From JAGLWP01 sp964406515 (lineage in GTDB: Archaea > Nanobdellota > Nanobdellia > Pacearchaeales > GW2011-AR1), in NCBI GenBank assembly GCA_964406515.1, contig CAYORV010000002.1:1-60088 (forward strand): DNA of 60,088 nt, in the 5' to 3' direction. The notes below the pieces were generated by a model, which saw only the letters and a program-made list of their open reading frames with translations, was not told the DNA's origin and made no database searches. Below, in pieces: positions 47,558 to 56,694 of this stretch; the stretch's first letter is position 1; every line of letters begins with the position of its first letter. The position numbers and the translations under genes were made by a program.

Positions 47558-48841
47558 TTAAGTGTTATTTTTAAAAGTTGTCTTGTTTGATTTCTTCTTT
47601 GGTTTATTATTCTGAAAACTCTTTCTAACAACATAATTAACAGGATTTTTTATTAATTTACAAAGATTGTCTGGCTCGCAAACCCCAATTCCTTTATAAA
47701 ATTCTTGACAATTCGGAGGCATGATTGATTTTTTTCTAAAACTCCAGGAAAATTGTGATTTAATATAACCTTGCTTGAGAGGAGGTTTGTTTTTTTTATT
47801 CCATTCTTCAATTTGTTTTTCAATTTCATCTTTGTCCATACCAACAGAACGGAACAAATTGAGCAAAACAAATAGGGCTCTTTTTTTTCCATCTATAATT
47901 CCTTGTAGAATTTTTTTTACACAAGGAGGAAAGTTTTGTTCAGAAAGATTTGAAATTTGAATTGGTTTGAATTCTCTTTTGTTATCTTCTTGTTTTTCTG
48001 GATTATCTTCTTTATACCAATCAAGTGCTTGCATCAAGAGTTCGCTAGCTTCATTTTCTTGAGAATCTGGCATAAAATTCTTAACTTTGACCTTAAATGG
48101 ATCTGCATCTCTTGGATGAAAATCTGCAACATTTTCTGGCACAAGAACAACACTTGCTAAGGCTGTTTTTTCATGTAAAGAATATGGCATCCGAAATAAA
48201 TGTCTTGGAGAAACTAAAACTAAATCTGGCATAACTTCTTTTGGAGCTTCAAAATCTTTAACATATTTATTTGGTTTTGACAAATCACTGACCCTCTCTA
48301 TTAATTTTTCCTCAATTGTATGCATTATATATTTTGTTATTATTCTTGGCCATTCTGGAAACATGTCTGAAGTTTTCACATTATTGATTTCTTTAGGAAA
48401 TGCTTTCCACGGAATAATTAAATGAAAACCCTTACTTCCAGAAAATTTAACTCCTATGTTTTTTATTCCATGAAACTTTAACATTTCTATTATTATTTCT
48501 GCCATAATTTTGCTATAATCTAAATATTTGCTATCAATATCTAAAAGTAAATCCCATCCCACCCTTAATTCATCAAGTTGTTTCTCATTCATATCTGTTG
48601 AAAGTTCTAAAGGGTCTCTCCAAAGTTCCTCTGAACCATGAAGAGATGTGGCTCCTTTTTTTACTAATTCAAACATGTCTCCGGAATATTGAAATGTATC
48701 TGGGCGTTTTCCAAAACCATCAAAATAACGTGGAGAAATTTCTCTATTTTCTGAAAATTCAAATATTGCTTTTTGTATTTCTGGCTTGGAATAATATAAT
48801 TGGGTTATGTTTCTTATTCTTTGTTCGTTGACATTTGGCAT
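47558..48841 (-). CDS. priS: DNA primase, PriS catalytic domain fused to PriL iron-sulfur domain
   Basis: The start is ATG 48841 (MPNVNEQRIRNITQLYY); a longer reading to 48880 is not conserved. Residues 1-about 290 are the archaeal-eukaryotic primase catalytic subunit: DLLLDID (98-103, catalytic Asp pair) and SGSKGFHLIIP (134-144). The rest looks like the C-terminal domain of PriL: FPPCVKKILQGI with Cys 307, then PPNC, GVC and LC (Cys 378, 388, 394), the four ligands of its 4Fe-4S cluster. Archaea normally have two separate subunits; a fused primase is known from Nanoarchaeum equitans. It diverges from pcn. Confidence 0.92.
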   Translation of the reverse strand: MPNVNEQRIRNITQLYYSKPEIQKAIFEFSENREISPRYFDGFGKRPDTFQYSGDMFELVKKGATSLHGSEELWRDPLELSTDMNEKQLDELRVGWDLLLDIDSKYLDYSKIMAEIIIEMLKFHGIKNIGVKFSGSKGFHLIIPWKAFPKEINNVKTSDMFPEWPRIITKYIMHTIEEKLIERVSDLSKPNKYVKDFEAPKEVMPDLVLVSPRHLFRMPYSLHEKTALASVVLVPENVADFHPRDADPFKVKVKNFMPDSQENEASELLMQALDWYKEDNPEKQEDNKREFKPIQISNLSEQNFPPCVKKILQGIIDGKKRALFVLLNLFRSVGMDKDEIEKQIEEWNKKNKPPLKQGYIKSQFSWSFRKKSIMPPNCQEFYKGIGVCEPDNLCKLIKNPVNYVVRKSFQNNKPKKKSNKTTFKNNT

Positions 48842-48925
48842 AAGGAAAAAAACCGTCAAAAGTTTAAATAAATACCTCATCTAAACTATAACAATACTTA
48901 AAAAATAAATCCTACTTTAAATTAG

Positions 48926-49651
48926 ATGTTAGTTAAATTAGATAATCCTTTGCTTCTTTCAAAGGTGATTGATATTCTCTCTGAACTTGTAACAGAAGTC
49001 AGGATAAAATTTAATGAATTTGGACTTAGCATAGGAGCGATTGATCCTGCTAATGTAGCATTGGTCAGCTTTAAATTACCAAAAAGTTCTTTTAGCCAAT
49101 TTGAAACTGGAGAAGAAGTATTGGGGATTAATCTTGATGATTTAAAGAGGATTTTGAAAAGATGTGGGGGTGGAAGTTCATTGATTTTAGAAAAAAAAGA
49201 AAACTTTTTGAATATTCTAATTCAAGATAAAATCAAACGAAATTTTAGTTTAAATTTGATTGAAGTTGAAGCTGAAGAAAAAGAAATTCCAGAATTAGAA
49301 TATACTGCGCGGGTAGAAATAAGTTCTTCAGATTTAATTGATTCTGTTGAAGATTGCTTGGTTGTTGCAGATGCTTGTTCATTTATTGTGCAAGAGGGAA
49401 AATTTATTATTGAAGCTAAAGGAATAAATTCTGCAATGTCTGAGTTTTCTGGAGATGAAGCAAAAATTGAGGCAGAAAATTGCAAGGTGAGATATAGTTT
49501 AGAATATTTGCAAAAATTTATGAAGGGAGCAAAACTTGTTGAAAAAACAATTTTGAATTTTGCAGAGGACCACCCATTGAAATTGGACATCAAATCAGAA
49601 CACATGGAACTCAATTTTTTGTTGGCTCCTAGGGTGGAAAATGAAGATTGA
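48926..49651 (+). CDS. pcn: DNA polymerase sliding clamp (PCNA)
   Basis: The 241 aa product has the two-domain PCNA fold: LLSKVIDILSELVTEVRIKF near residues 10-29, GLSIGAIDPANVALVSFKLP near 33-52, and ALVDFS-like strands, with a C-terminal domain of similar strands ending LNFLLAPRVENED. Three copies make the ring that holds polymerase on DNA. The gene is divergent from the primase with 84 bases between starts, so they probably share a promoter region. It overlaps the next gene by 4 bases. Confidence 0.95.
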   Translation: MLVKLDNPLLLSKVIDILSELVTEVRIKFNEFGLSIGAIDPANVALVSFKLPKSSFSQFETGEEVLGINLDDLKRILKRCGGGSSLILEKKENFLNILIQDKIKRNFSLNLIEVEAEEKEIPELEYTARVEISSSDLIDSVEDCLVVADACSFIVQEGKFIIEAKGINSAMSEFSGDEAKIEAENCKVRYSLEYLQKFMKGAKLVEKTILNFAEDHPLKLDIKSEHMELNFLLAPRVENED

Positions 49652-50103
49652 TGATAATCGATGAAGAAAATATTCAAAGGAATATTGAACGAATAATTAA
49701 AGCTGAAAAAGTTGGTTCTTACAATCTTATTAATGAAATACTCTCTAAAAAAAGAATTAACTGGTATGAACAAAACAAATCTAAACTTAATCTTATGGGG
49801 TCAGATCCAAGAAAAGCATATCAAATGATTCTTTTAGAATATATGGGGCTTAATCCTAATGAAGTCCCTGTTGTTTTTGAAAATAAAAAAAGAATAACCT
49901 GGAATTCTTATAATTGGTGTCCTGTTTTAGAAGCTTGCAAAAGATTAAATTTAGACACAAGAAAAATCTGCAAAGCAGGCTGGGAAAATTCTGTTCAAGA
50001 AATGGTCGAATTAATAAATCCTAAATTAGAATTTTCCAGAAATTATAATATTCTACGACCTCATGGAGATTACTGTGAAGAAACAATAGAGTTATTAAAT
50101 TAA
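49648..50103 (+). CDS. Conserved archaeal protein, amino-thiazoline hydrolase-like
   Basis: The 151 aa product starts in an ATGA overlap with pcn. The C-terminal half shows WNSYNWCPVLEACKRLNLDT near residues 90-109 and SRNYNILRPHGDYCEETIEL near 129-148, with paired Cys and Tyr-Arg-Pro-His. This resembles the L-2-amino-thiazoline-4-carboxylate hydrolase/DUF family seen in archaea. The biochemical role is not known. It sits between PCNA and the prepilin operon. Confidence 0.6.
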   Translation: MMIIDEENIQRNIERIIKAEKVGSYNLINEILSKKRINWYEQNKSKLNLMGSDPRKAYQMILLEYMGLNPNEVPVVFENKKRITWNSYNWCPVLEACKRLNLDTRKICKAGWENSVQEMVELINPKLEFSRNYNILRPHGDYCEETIELLN

Positions 50104-50155
50104 CATTCGTTAAAATTTTCTTAAAGTTTATAAATAAGAATATCGTAAAACAGAT

Positions 50156-50917
50156 ATGGAAAAAAAGGGGCAAGTAACTATTTTTATTATCATTGCCATA
50201 ATAATTGTTGCTGCAGGAGTTTTAGTTTATTCATTTTATCCGCAAATTAAATCTAGTTTGGGTGGAGGCATAAAAAATCCGCAAGCATTTATCCAAGAAT
50301 GTATTGAAGATGAGCTTGAAGAAACAGTAGAATTAGTTTCTTTGCAAGGCGGGGATTTTAATCCAAAATTTTTCAGCACCTTTGATGGTATAAAAATAAA
50401 AAATTTATGTTACACTGCACAATATTGTGCGCTATGCTCTGTTCAAGAACCACAATTAAAACCATATATTGAAAGAGAAATTAAAGAGAATATTAAAGAT
50501 ACAGCTGATGCTTGTTTTAATTCTTTGAAAAAGAGTTATGAAAAAAAAGGATATAATGCTGTTTTGAAACCAGGAACAATAGATATTGAACTTTTACCAA
50601 AGAGGATTGTTTCTGTTTTTAATTATTCATTGACATTAACAAAAGGGGGCGACAGTGAAAGATATGATTCCTTCTCAGCAGTCTTGAACAATAATCTTTA
50701 TGAACTTATTGCAATTGCCAATAGCATACTCGAATGGGAAAGAAATTACGGGAAGACTGATGTGACAATATATATGGATTTATATCCTAATTTAAAGGTC
50801 GGACAAAAACTTTTAAGTGATGGAACAAAAATTTATATTATAACAGATAGGAATATTGGAAATAAATTTCAATTTGCTTCAAGGAGTCTTGTACTTTCAC
50901 CAAGTGGATATTGTTAA
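50156..50917 (+). CDS. Prepilin-like surface protein 1 of the secreted operon
   Basis: The 253 aa protein starts MEKKGQVTIFIIIAIIIVAA, a class III leader (KKGQ) followed by a hydrophobic helix. The mature part has five or six Cys (near CIED, CYTAQYCALCS, CFNSL) and a beta-rich C-terminus. It starts a run of seven genes on the same strand, all with prepilin or exported leaders. TATA-like sequence TTTATAAATAA lies 20-30 bases upstream. Probably assembled or exported at the cell surface. Confidence 0.7.
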   Translation: MEKKGQVTIFIIIAIIIVAAGVLVYSFYPQIKSSLGGGIKNPQAFIQECIEDELEETVELVSLQGGDFNPKFFSTFDGIKIKNLCYTAQYCALCSVQEPQLKPYIEREIKENIKDTADACFNSLKKSYEKKGYNAVLKPGTIDIELLPKRIVSVFNYSLTLTKGGDSERYDSFSAVLNNNLYELIAIANSILEWERNYGKTDVTIYMDLYPNLKVGQKLLSDGTKIYIITDRNIGNKFQFASRSLVLSPSGYC

Positions 50918-50918
50918 A

Positions 50919-52652
50919 ATGAAAAGAATAAAAATTATCTTTGGTTTGTTTTTAATGATTTTCTTAGTTGGCTTTGTCAGTGCTGTTTGTTGCGAGAGAA
51001 CAGTAGATGAGGGCGTTTGCGTGGATGTTGGAGACGAGCAATATTGTGATGATACATATAGGATAGATGACACAGCATGTGAATCCACTCAATATTGTTC
51101 AACAGGAACTTGTGTAAATAATGCAGAGGGGATATGTATGACTTCTTCATCATCAGCATGTGATCCTAATTTAGGGGGATATTGGTATGCTGATATTGCA
51201 GATAACATTGCAGAATGTAAACCTGGTTGTTGCTTTATTGGAGAAGGCACGTCTTTTATTCCAAAAACAACATGTAATAAAAGGTCTGCAGACATAGGAA
51301 TTTCTCCAGATTTCAGGCAAGATATGGCTGAAGAACAGTGTTTATTGAGTGCAGGACCAACCACAAAAGGAGCATGTGTTTTTGACACAGATGACGGGAA
51401 AAAATGTACAATTGAAAAGAACGAAGATTGTGAGGAGGGGGTAGGCAAGTCTTTTCACGCAGGACTTTTATGTAGTGCTCCGAAATTAGGAACAACTTGT
51501 ACAATGACGGAGAGAACAAAATGTGCTGAAGGCAGGCATGAAGTTGTTTTTGAAGACAACTGTGGTAATGAAGCGAATGTTTATGATGAAAATAAAGTTG
51601 ACAATATTGATTACTGGACTTATATGAAAGATTTTACGTCGAGCGAGATTTGTGGATATGGAGAAGCAAATACAAATTCAGCAGACTGTGGAAATTGTAA
51701 TTATCTTGCTGGAAGCACTTGCGGTTCTACGAGAGGAACAGGAGTAACTCCAGACTCTGGAAATTATGTTTGTCGAGATTTGAGCTGTACTTATAAGGGA
51801 GAAAAAATAGCACACAGAAGTGCTTGGTGTTCTCAACCCTTATCTGATTTTGAAGTTGCAAAGCCAGGAGATTTGTCCTATAGACTCTATTGTTATAATG
51901 GGGAAGTTGATTGGAAATTATGTGATAATCAAAGAAATGAATTGTGTAAAGAAGAGGTTCCCGGGCAAGCTAATTGTGTTCCAAATAGATGGCAAACCTG
52001 TATATTCCAAAATAGTTCAAAAGATTGTTTGAACACAGACCAAAGAGATTGTAAGATCTTGGAAGAAGTAAGCAGAAAGAATGCAGAGGGAGAAGATATA
52101 TTATTCTTGGATTATACATACACCTATGATGATAATGGAACTATAACAAGTGAGTCTAGGGAATTTATAAAAGCAGTTTGTGTTCCTCGTTATACTCCTG
52201 GATTTGATTTCTTGAATCCTGATGATCCCATACTAGGGGTTTCTCCCCAAATAACTCCTACAGATGTTTGTAGTGGTGCCAGTGTAAGTTCTGTTGCAGG
52301 ATATCGCAAGGGAGTATTAAGTAATTGGGAGGCTAAAGACGGCAAATGTTTTGGAGAATGTGTGAAAGATTGTGAAGGTGCTCTTTTAGTGCCTGAATGT
52401 CAGCAAATTTGTTTTAATAAATGTCCTGCTTCTGAGTCTTTTATGGATAAATCTGGTTCTGGATTATTAGCAGGTATTGTAGACTTAAACAATGATTGGG
52501 CAACAAATCTAGAAGGGTTTTGTGTTTCTCTTGGGGATTGTGGAGTAAAGGCAAACTATATTCAAAAAAATAGTTATTATTCGTGGAAAGAACTTTTTAT
52601 AGGAGATAATATTAGTAAAACAAGCATACCTAATGCAGATAGTTATCAATAA
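50919..52652 (+). CDS. Large secreted Cys-rich protein
   Basis: The start is ATG 50919 (MKRIKIIFGLFLMIFLVGFV), a signal peptide; a reading from 50856 overlaps the previous gene. The 577 aa mature protein is full of cysteines in repeated short boxes (VCCERTVDEGVCVD, ACESTQYCSTGTCV, CKPGCCFIGEG, CADCGNCNY-like), over fifty in all. It has no C-terminal anchor. It probably forms a disulfide-rich extracellular structure. It lies one base from its neighbours in an operon. Confidence 0.72.
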   Translation: MKRIKIIFGLFLMIFLVGFVSAVCCERTVDEGVCVDVGDEQYCDDTYRIDDTACESTQYCSTGTCVNNAEGICMTSSSSACDPNLGGYWYADIADNIAECKPGCCFIGEGTSFIPKTTCNKRSADIGISPDFRQDMAEEQCLLSAGPTTKGACVFDTDDGKKCTIEKNEDCEEGVGKSFHAGLLCSAPKLGTTCTMTERTKCAEGRHEVVFEDNCGNEANVYDENKVDNIDYWTYMKDFTSSEICGYGEANTNSADCGNCNYLAGSTCGSTRGTGVTPDSGNYVCRDLSCTYKGEKIAHRSAWCSQPLSDFEVAKPGDLSYRLYCYNGEVDWKLCDNQRNELCKEEVPGQANCVPNRWQTCIFQNSSKDCLNTDQRDCKILEEVSRKNAEGEDILFLDYTYTYDDNGTITSESREFIKAVCVPRYTPGFDFLNPDDPILGVSPQITPTDVCSGASVSSVAGYRKGVLSNWEAKDGKCFGECVKDCEGALLVPECQQICFNKCPASESFMDKSGSGLLAGIVDLNNDWATNLEGFCVSLGDCGVKANYIQKNSYYSWKELFIGDNISKTSIPNADSYQ

Positions 52653-52653
52653 A

Positions 52654-54681
52654 ATGGGTGAGAAAAAAACAACAAAGAACCTCCTGGCGCTTGTGCAGAT
52701 TTCTATTTTGCTAATTGGTATTCTCGCTTTTACAAACATTATTTCTGCACAGCCATCAAGTGCACCTCTATCTACAAGTGTTATGAAAAAAGTTGTGATT
52801 AAATCCAATGAATCTTATCAAGAATCAAACAATAATATTGGGCCAACTGGTCAAGCTACATGGGTTCCTGTTCCTGTAGCATTACAAATGGGTGAAGCAG
52901 TTGGGAATTTTTTGCAAGGACTTATTGGAAAAATTAGTGTAAGTTCTTCAATTATTAGTAGTGGGCTTTTTTGGACTGCTGTTGTTTGGGCAGGTACTTT
53001 TGCAATGATATGGGTTTTTGGTGGACAAGAAGTAGATGAAGCCCTTTTTTGGGCAAACGCATTTGGAGCTTCTCTTGGTCTTGGATTTACTACTGGAAGT
53101 CTTTCAGGAGGATTAGCAGCAGGATTAGGAGCAACAGGAACATTAGTCCCTGGTATAGGTTGGACTATTGGAATAATAACAGCATTATATAGTTTATGGC
53201 GTATGACATTAAGAGTAGACGATAGGGCAGTTGTATTTGATTGCAAAACCTGGCAACCCCAAACAGGCGGAAATGATTGTAGAAAATGTAATGATGGTGA
53301 ATTCCCCTGTACAGCCTATAAATGTAGTAGTCTAGGGCAGAAATGTGAATTAGAAAATGAAGGGGATAATGCAAGATGTATATATAAAGACCCAACAGAT
53401 AACACTCCCCCTACGATAATCCAAAGACAAGATTCACTATCCTCTACAGATTATTCTTATGAATCAATATCTACAGAAGGGGTTGAAATAAAATATAAGG
53501 GAGGTTGTTTGCCTTCTTTTGAATCATTTACTTTTGGAATTGAATTGGATAAAGAAGGCAGATGTATGATGGAAAATCATTTGGCAGAATTCTCAGAAAT
53601 GGTACTTAGTTTTGGAAGTGATGACTTGGAAATAAATCACACACAGATGCTATCTTTTCCTGTGGGAGGAAATTATGAATACTATGTAAGTTGTGAAAGT
53701 GCTAATGGATATGCTAATGTCGGTGCTTTTTTATTCAAATTCTGTATCGAGCAAGAAGATGATTCAACTCAACCAAATATACAAGGATTTAATTTATTGG
53801 ATAGTACACCAATAAGTTATTTCGATGAAGAGGAAGAACATGAAACAGATGTAATAATTTATGTTAATGAACCATTATTTAACGTCGAAAATGGATGTAA
53901 ATGGAGTCACTCTGATAAAGAATATGATGATATGAAAGGGAGTATGGCTTCTTGTTCAGATGACCCTGCTAAATTTACTACATTTAATATGCAGATAAGC
54001 TATTCCTGTTCTGGAACATTGACAGGATTAGAAAATGGAAAAGAAAACAAGTTTTATTTCAGATGTAAGGATGCAACTGGGAATGTGAATACGTTTTCTA
54101 AGGACTTAACATTAATAGGCTCTCGTCCTTTGATAATAGATTCTGTTGGTCCCGAGGGAATAATAAAGGGAGCTTCTCAACTTGTTGAAGTTACTTTAGA
54201 AGCAGAAACTTCTGAAGGATATAAAGATGGAATAGCAGATTGTTATTATAGTGATACTGGAAATTATGATGATTACACAAGATTTACAGATACGCGCTCT
54301 AACAAACACTCTACTAAAATTGACATTCCAGAAGAAACTTACAAATATTATATTCAATGTATTGACATGGCAGGAAATGTCGATATTGAAACAATTTCAT
54401 TTGAAGTTGAAACAGATTTTGAGGCCCCATTGGTGATAAGAGCATATTATGAAGGGGGGGATTTGAATTTAATTACAAATGAATTGGCGGAGTGTGTTTA
54501 TTCTACTGATTCTTGTAGTTATAATTTTATAGATGGGGTTAGCATAATAAGTAGTGATGATATTCTTCACTCTGTTACATGGAATACAAACAATAATTTA
54601 TATGTGAAGTGTCGGGATGAATATGGAAATCAACCGAATAATGGATGTAGCATAAGTGTACGACCATTTGAATTTTTCTGA
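52654..54681 (+). CDS. Large surface protein with internal membrane region
   Basis: The start is ATG 52654 (MGEKKTTKNLLALVQISILL). The 675 aa protein has an N-terminal signal/anchor, then two or three hydrophobic, Gly-rich helices between residues about 95 and 185 (SSGLFWTAVVWAGTFAMIWV, GASLGLGFTTGSLSGGLAAG, GIGWTIGIITALYSLW). A long beta-rich outer part with regular Cys (near CKTWQPQTGGNDCRKC and many CxY repeats of fibronectin-like type) follows. It is one base after the Cys-rich gene. Function unknown. Confidence 0.7.
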   Translation: MGEKKTTKNLLALVQISILLIGILAFTNIISAQPSSAPLSTSVMKKVVIKSNESYQESNNNIGPTGQATWVPVPVALQMGEAVGNFLQGLIGKISVSSSIISSGLFWTAVVWAGTFAMIWVFGGQEVDEALFWANAFGASLGLGFTTGSLSGGLAAGLGATGTLVPGIGWTIGIITALYSLWRMTLRVDDRAVVFDCKTWQPQTGGNDCRKCNDGEFPCTAYKCSSLGQKCELENEGDNARCIYKDPTDNTPPTIIQRQDSLSSTDYSYESISTEGVEIKYKGGCLPSFESFTFGIELDKEGRCMMENHLAEFSEMVLSFGSDDLEINHTQMLSFPVGGNYEYYVSCESANGYANVGAFLFKFCIEQEDDSTQPNIQGFNLLDSTPISYFDEEEEHETDVIIYVNEPLFNVENGCKWSHSDKEYDDMKGSMASCSDDPAKFTTFNMQISYSCSGTLTGLENGKENKFYFRCKDATGNVNTFSKDLTLIGSRPLIIDSVGPEGIIKGASQLVEVTLEAETSEGYKDGIADCYYSDTGNYDDYTRFTDTRSNKHSTKIDIPEETYKYYIQCIDMAGNVDIETISFEVETDFEAPLVIRAYYEGGDLNLITNELAECVYSTDSCSYNFIDGVSIISSDDILHSVTWNTNNNLYVKCRDEYGNQPNNGCSISVRPFEFF

Positions 54682-54722
54682 TTGTTAAAAAAGTTTATAA
54701 GTTATGGGTGTTATTTTTAGAT

Positions 54723-55184
54723 ATGAAAAAAAGGGGTACTTGCGCTTTGACATTGCGGATTAGAAAAAATATTTGTCCAACGTCAAAACGCGCGCAAATG
54801 AAGTTATCTTTTGGAATGATTTTTTCTATTTTTCTTATAATTATATTTATTGCTTTTGCGGTTTATGCGATAATCAAATTAATTGATATGCAACACACAA
54901 TTCAGATTGAAACATTCAAAAATGATTTGCAAGGGGATCTTGATGCAATTTGGCAGAGTTCTGGAGAATATAGTCAAGAATTTGAATATTATTTGCCTAA
55001 TAAGATAGATTCTGTTTGTTTTGATGAAAATAATTATATGTATTTTGAAAGTGAAGAAATTCTTGTAGGGGAAACTATTGAACACATCAATGTTAATGCT
55101 TTTTGTGTAGATAATATTGACGGAAAAGTAAGTATGACTCTTGTTAAAGATTATGGAGAAATCTTGGTGACAATAACAGAATGA
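54723..55184 (+). CDS. Prepilin-like protein with unusually long leader
   Basis: The 153 aa product begins MKKRGTCALTLRIRKNICPT and only then reaches the prepilin cleavage-type sequence KRAQMKLSFGMIFSIFLIII. Other prepilins in this operon reach that point within about 8 residues. About 19 extra residues lie in between, encoded by an inverted-repeat segment (54741-54796). The start could also be the internal ATG of KRAQM, but then the leader would be missing. The mature part is a short beta-rich domain with one Cys pair. The stop overlaps the next start by 4 bases. Confidence 0.65.
   Translation: MKKRGTCALTLRIRKNICPTSKRAQMKLSFGMIFSIFLIIIFIAFAVYAIIKLIDMQHTIQIETFKNDLQGDLDAIWQSSGEYSQEFEYYLPNKIDSVCFDENNYMYFESEEILVGETIEHINVNAFCVDNIDGKVSMTLVKDYGEILVTITE
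54741..54796. repeat. Inverted repeat in a prepilin leader sequence
   Basis: TGCGC (54741-54745) pairs with GCGCA (54792-54796), and TTTGAC (54746-54751) pairs with GTCAAA (54782-54787), leaving a large loop. The segment lies in frame between the MKK start and the KRAQM cleavage motif. Its GC content is higher than that of its surroundings. Confidence 0.45.
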
Positions 55185-56113
55185 AAAAAGGCGCGTTACA
55201 GATATCTTTTGGTTGGCTTTTTGCGATTATTGTAGGAGCGTTTATAATTTTCCTTGCGATTTATGGAGTTACAAAATTTATGGGCACAGAACAAGAAACT
55301 ATCGACGCTAAAACAAGTAATGAAATTGGAATCCTTCTTAATCCATTAGAAACTAGTTTTGAATCTGCAAAAACTACTTCTTTTTCACTTCCAGCAGAAT
55401 CGCGAATTAGTAATGGTTGTAATGATAGGGGAAATTTTGGTAAACAATTAATTTCTGTTTCGCAAAAAAGTTTTAACAAATGGACAGAAACAAATCTTGA
55501 AGCGAGTTTTCTAAACAAATATATTTTCTCGCGCGAAACTGTTGAAGGAAAGAATTTTTATATTTTTTCAAAGCCATTTGATTTTCCTTTTAAGGTTTCT
55601 GATTTAATTTATATGACCTCTTCAAAAGAAACATATTGTTTTGTTGATGCTCCAGAAGATATTGAAGATGAAATCAAAACAATTAATCAAGCAAATCTTT
55701 TAACAGAAGATTGTTCAGAGAATAGTATTAATGTTTGTTTTTCTGGAACTTGCGATATTAATGTTAATTATAATCAAAATTATGTGAAAAAAGAGAAGGA
55801 GCTATTGTATTTTGTTTCTGATTCTTTGATGTATGCTGCGATTTTTGCAGACCCAGATGTTTATGAATGCCAGTTGAAAAGACTTATGCAAAGAGTAAAA
55901 GAACTTTCATCAATATATCTTGATAAAGCAATCTCTGTTAATGAAAGAGGTTGTAACTTGGATATAAATACTGATTTAATTGAATTTAACAGGCTTGCGG
56001 GAAATTTTGTAGATTCAAAAGATAGTGATTCGGGAAATATTTTGGGATTCAGCAGTATTGTTGAAGATCTTGAAAATAAAAACGATGCGGGAGGTGCGTG
56101 CGGATTATGGTAA
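55181..56113 (+). CDS. Prepilin-like surface protein
   Basis: The 310 aa product starts MKKGALQISFGWLFAIIVGA, a short basic leader before a hydrophobic helix, as in class III signals. The mature part is long and mixed, with Cys in CNDRGNFGK, CFVDAPED, CSENSINVCFSGTCD and at the very end. A central EFNRLAGNF-like helix precedes the C-terminus. It overlaps the previous gene by 4 bases, confirming the operon. Confidence 0.68.
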   Translation: MKKGALQISFGWLFAIIVGAFIIFLAIYGVTKFMGTEQETIDAKTSNEIGILLNPLETSFESAKTTSFSLPAESRISNGCNDRGNFGKQLISVSQKSFNKWTETNLEASFLNKYIFSRETVEGKNFYIFSKPFDFPFKVSDLIYMTSSKETYCFVDAPEDIEDEIKTINQANLLTEDCSENSINVCFSGTCDINVNYNQNYVKKEKELLYFVSDSLMYAAIFADPDVYECQLKRLMQRVKELSSIYLDKAISVNERGCNLDINTDLIEFNRLAGNFVDSKDSDSGNILGFSSIVEDLENKNDAGGACGLW

Positions 56114-56118
56114 TAAAA

Positions 56119-56694
56119 ATGAAACCCACCGACGGGTTTTCTATCCTACGTCCCAATAGAAAATTGAAAATAATTCTGAACAAAGGAGGGCAAATGAAAA
56201 TTCAGCAGACAGCATTTATGCTCATAGCAGTTACATTGTTTTTCATACTTGCTGGATTGTTTGTGTTTGTATTGAGATTTTCTAATATAAAAGAAGCTTC
56301 AAGAATAATTGAAGAAGAAAATGCTATGCTTCTTGTAATTAAATTGGCTAATTCTCCTGAATTTGCGTGTGGAAATTCATTTGGGAATAGTCGGACAAAT
56401 TGTGTTGATGGAGATAAGATTATGATGTTAAAAGAACATATAACAGATTATTCTGGATTTTGGGGTGTTGCTGAAATAGAAATAAGAAAAGTTTATCCTG
56501 ATTCAGAAAGTACTTTGTGCACTTTGGGAAATTATCCTGATTGTGGGATTATTGAAATTTACTCAAAAAATGTGAATAAATTACCTGCTTCATCAAATTT
56601 TGTTTCTTTATGTTGGAAACAAGATTCAGATATGGGAGTTTATGCTAAATGCGAGCTTGCTAGATTAATGGTGAGTGCAGAGGATAAAACATGA
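56119..56694 (+). CDS. Prepilin-like protein with long leader
   Basis: The start is ATG 56119, after TAATAAAA following the previous stop. The product begins MKPTDGFSILRPNRKLKIIL and then reaches NKGGQMKIQQTAFMLIAVTL, the cleavage-type and helix segment normally found right at the N-terminus. About 20 residues are extra, encoded by a double hairpin at 56122-56163. ATG 56194 with an SD (AGGAGG, 56184-56189) five bases ahead is an alternative start that would lose the leader. The mature part has five Cys. Confidence 0.6.
   Translation: MKPTDGFSILRPNRKLKIILNKGGQMKIQQTAFMLIAVTLFFILAGLFVFVLRFSNIKEASRIIEEENAMLLVIKLANSPEFACGNSFGNSRTNCVDGDKIMMLKEHITDYSGFWGVAEIEIRKVYPDSESTLCTLGNYPDCGIIEIYSKNVNKLPASSNFVSLCWKQDSDMGVYAKCELARLMVSAEDKT
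56122..56163. repeat. Double hairpin in a second prepilin leader
   Basis: AAACCC-ACCGAC-GGGTTT (56122-56139) is followed by an overlapping 8-bp stem TTTTCTAT/ATAGAAAA (56137-56144 with 56156-56163). The two-hairpin layout resembles the alkD insertion and the elements near rnpB and tRNA-Phe, though the bases differ. Confidence 0.5.
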
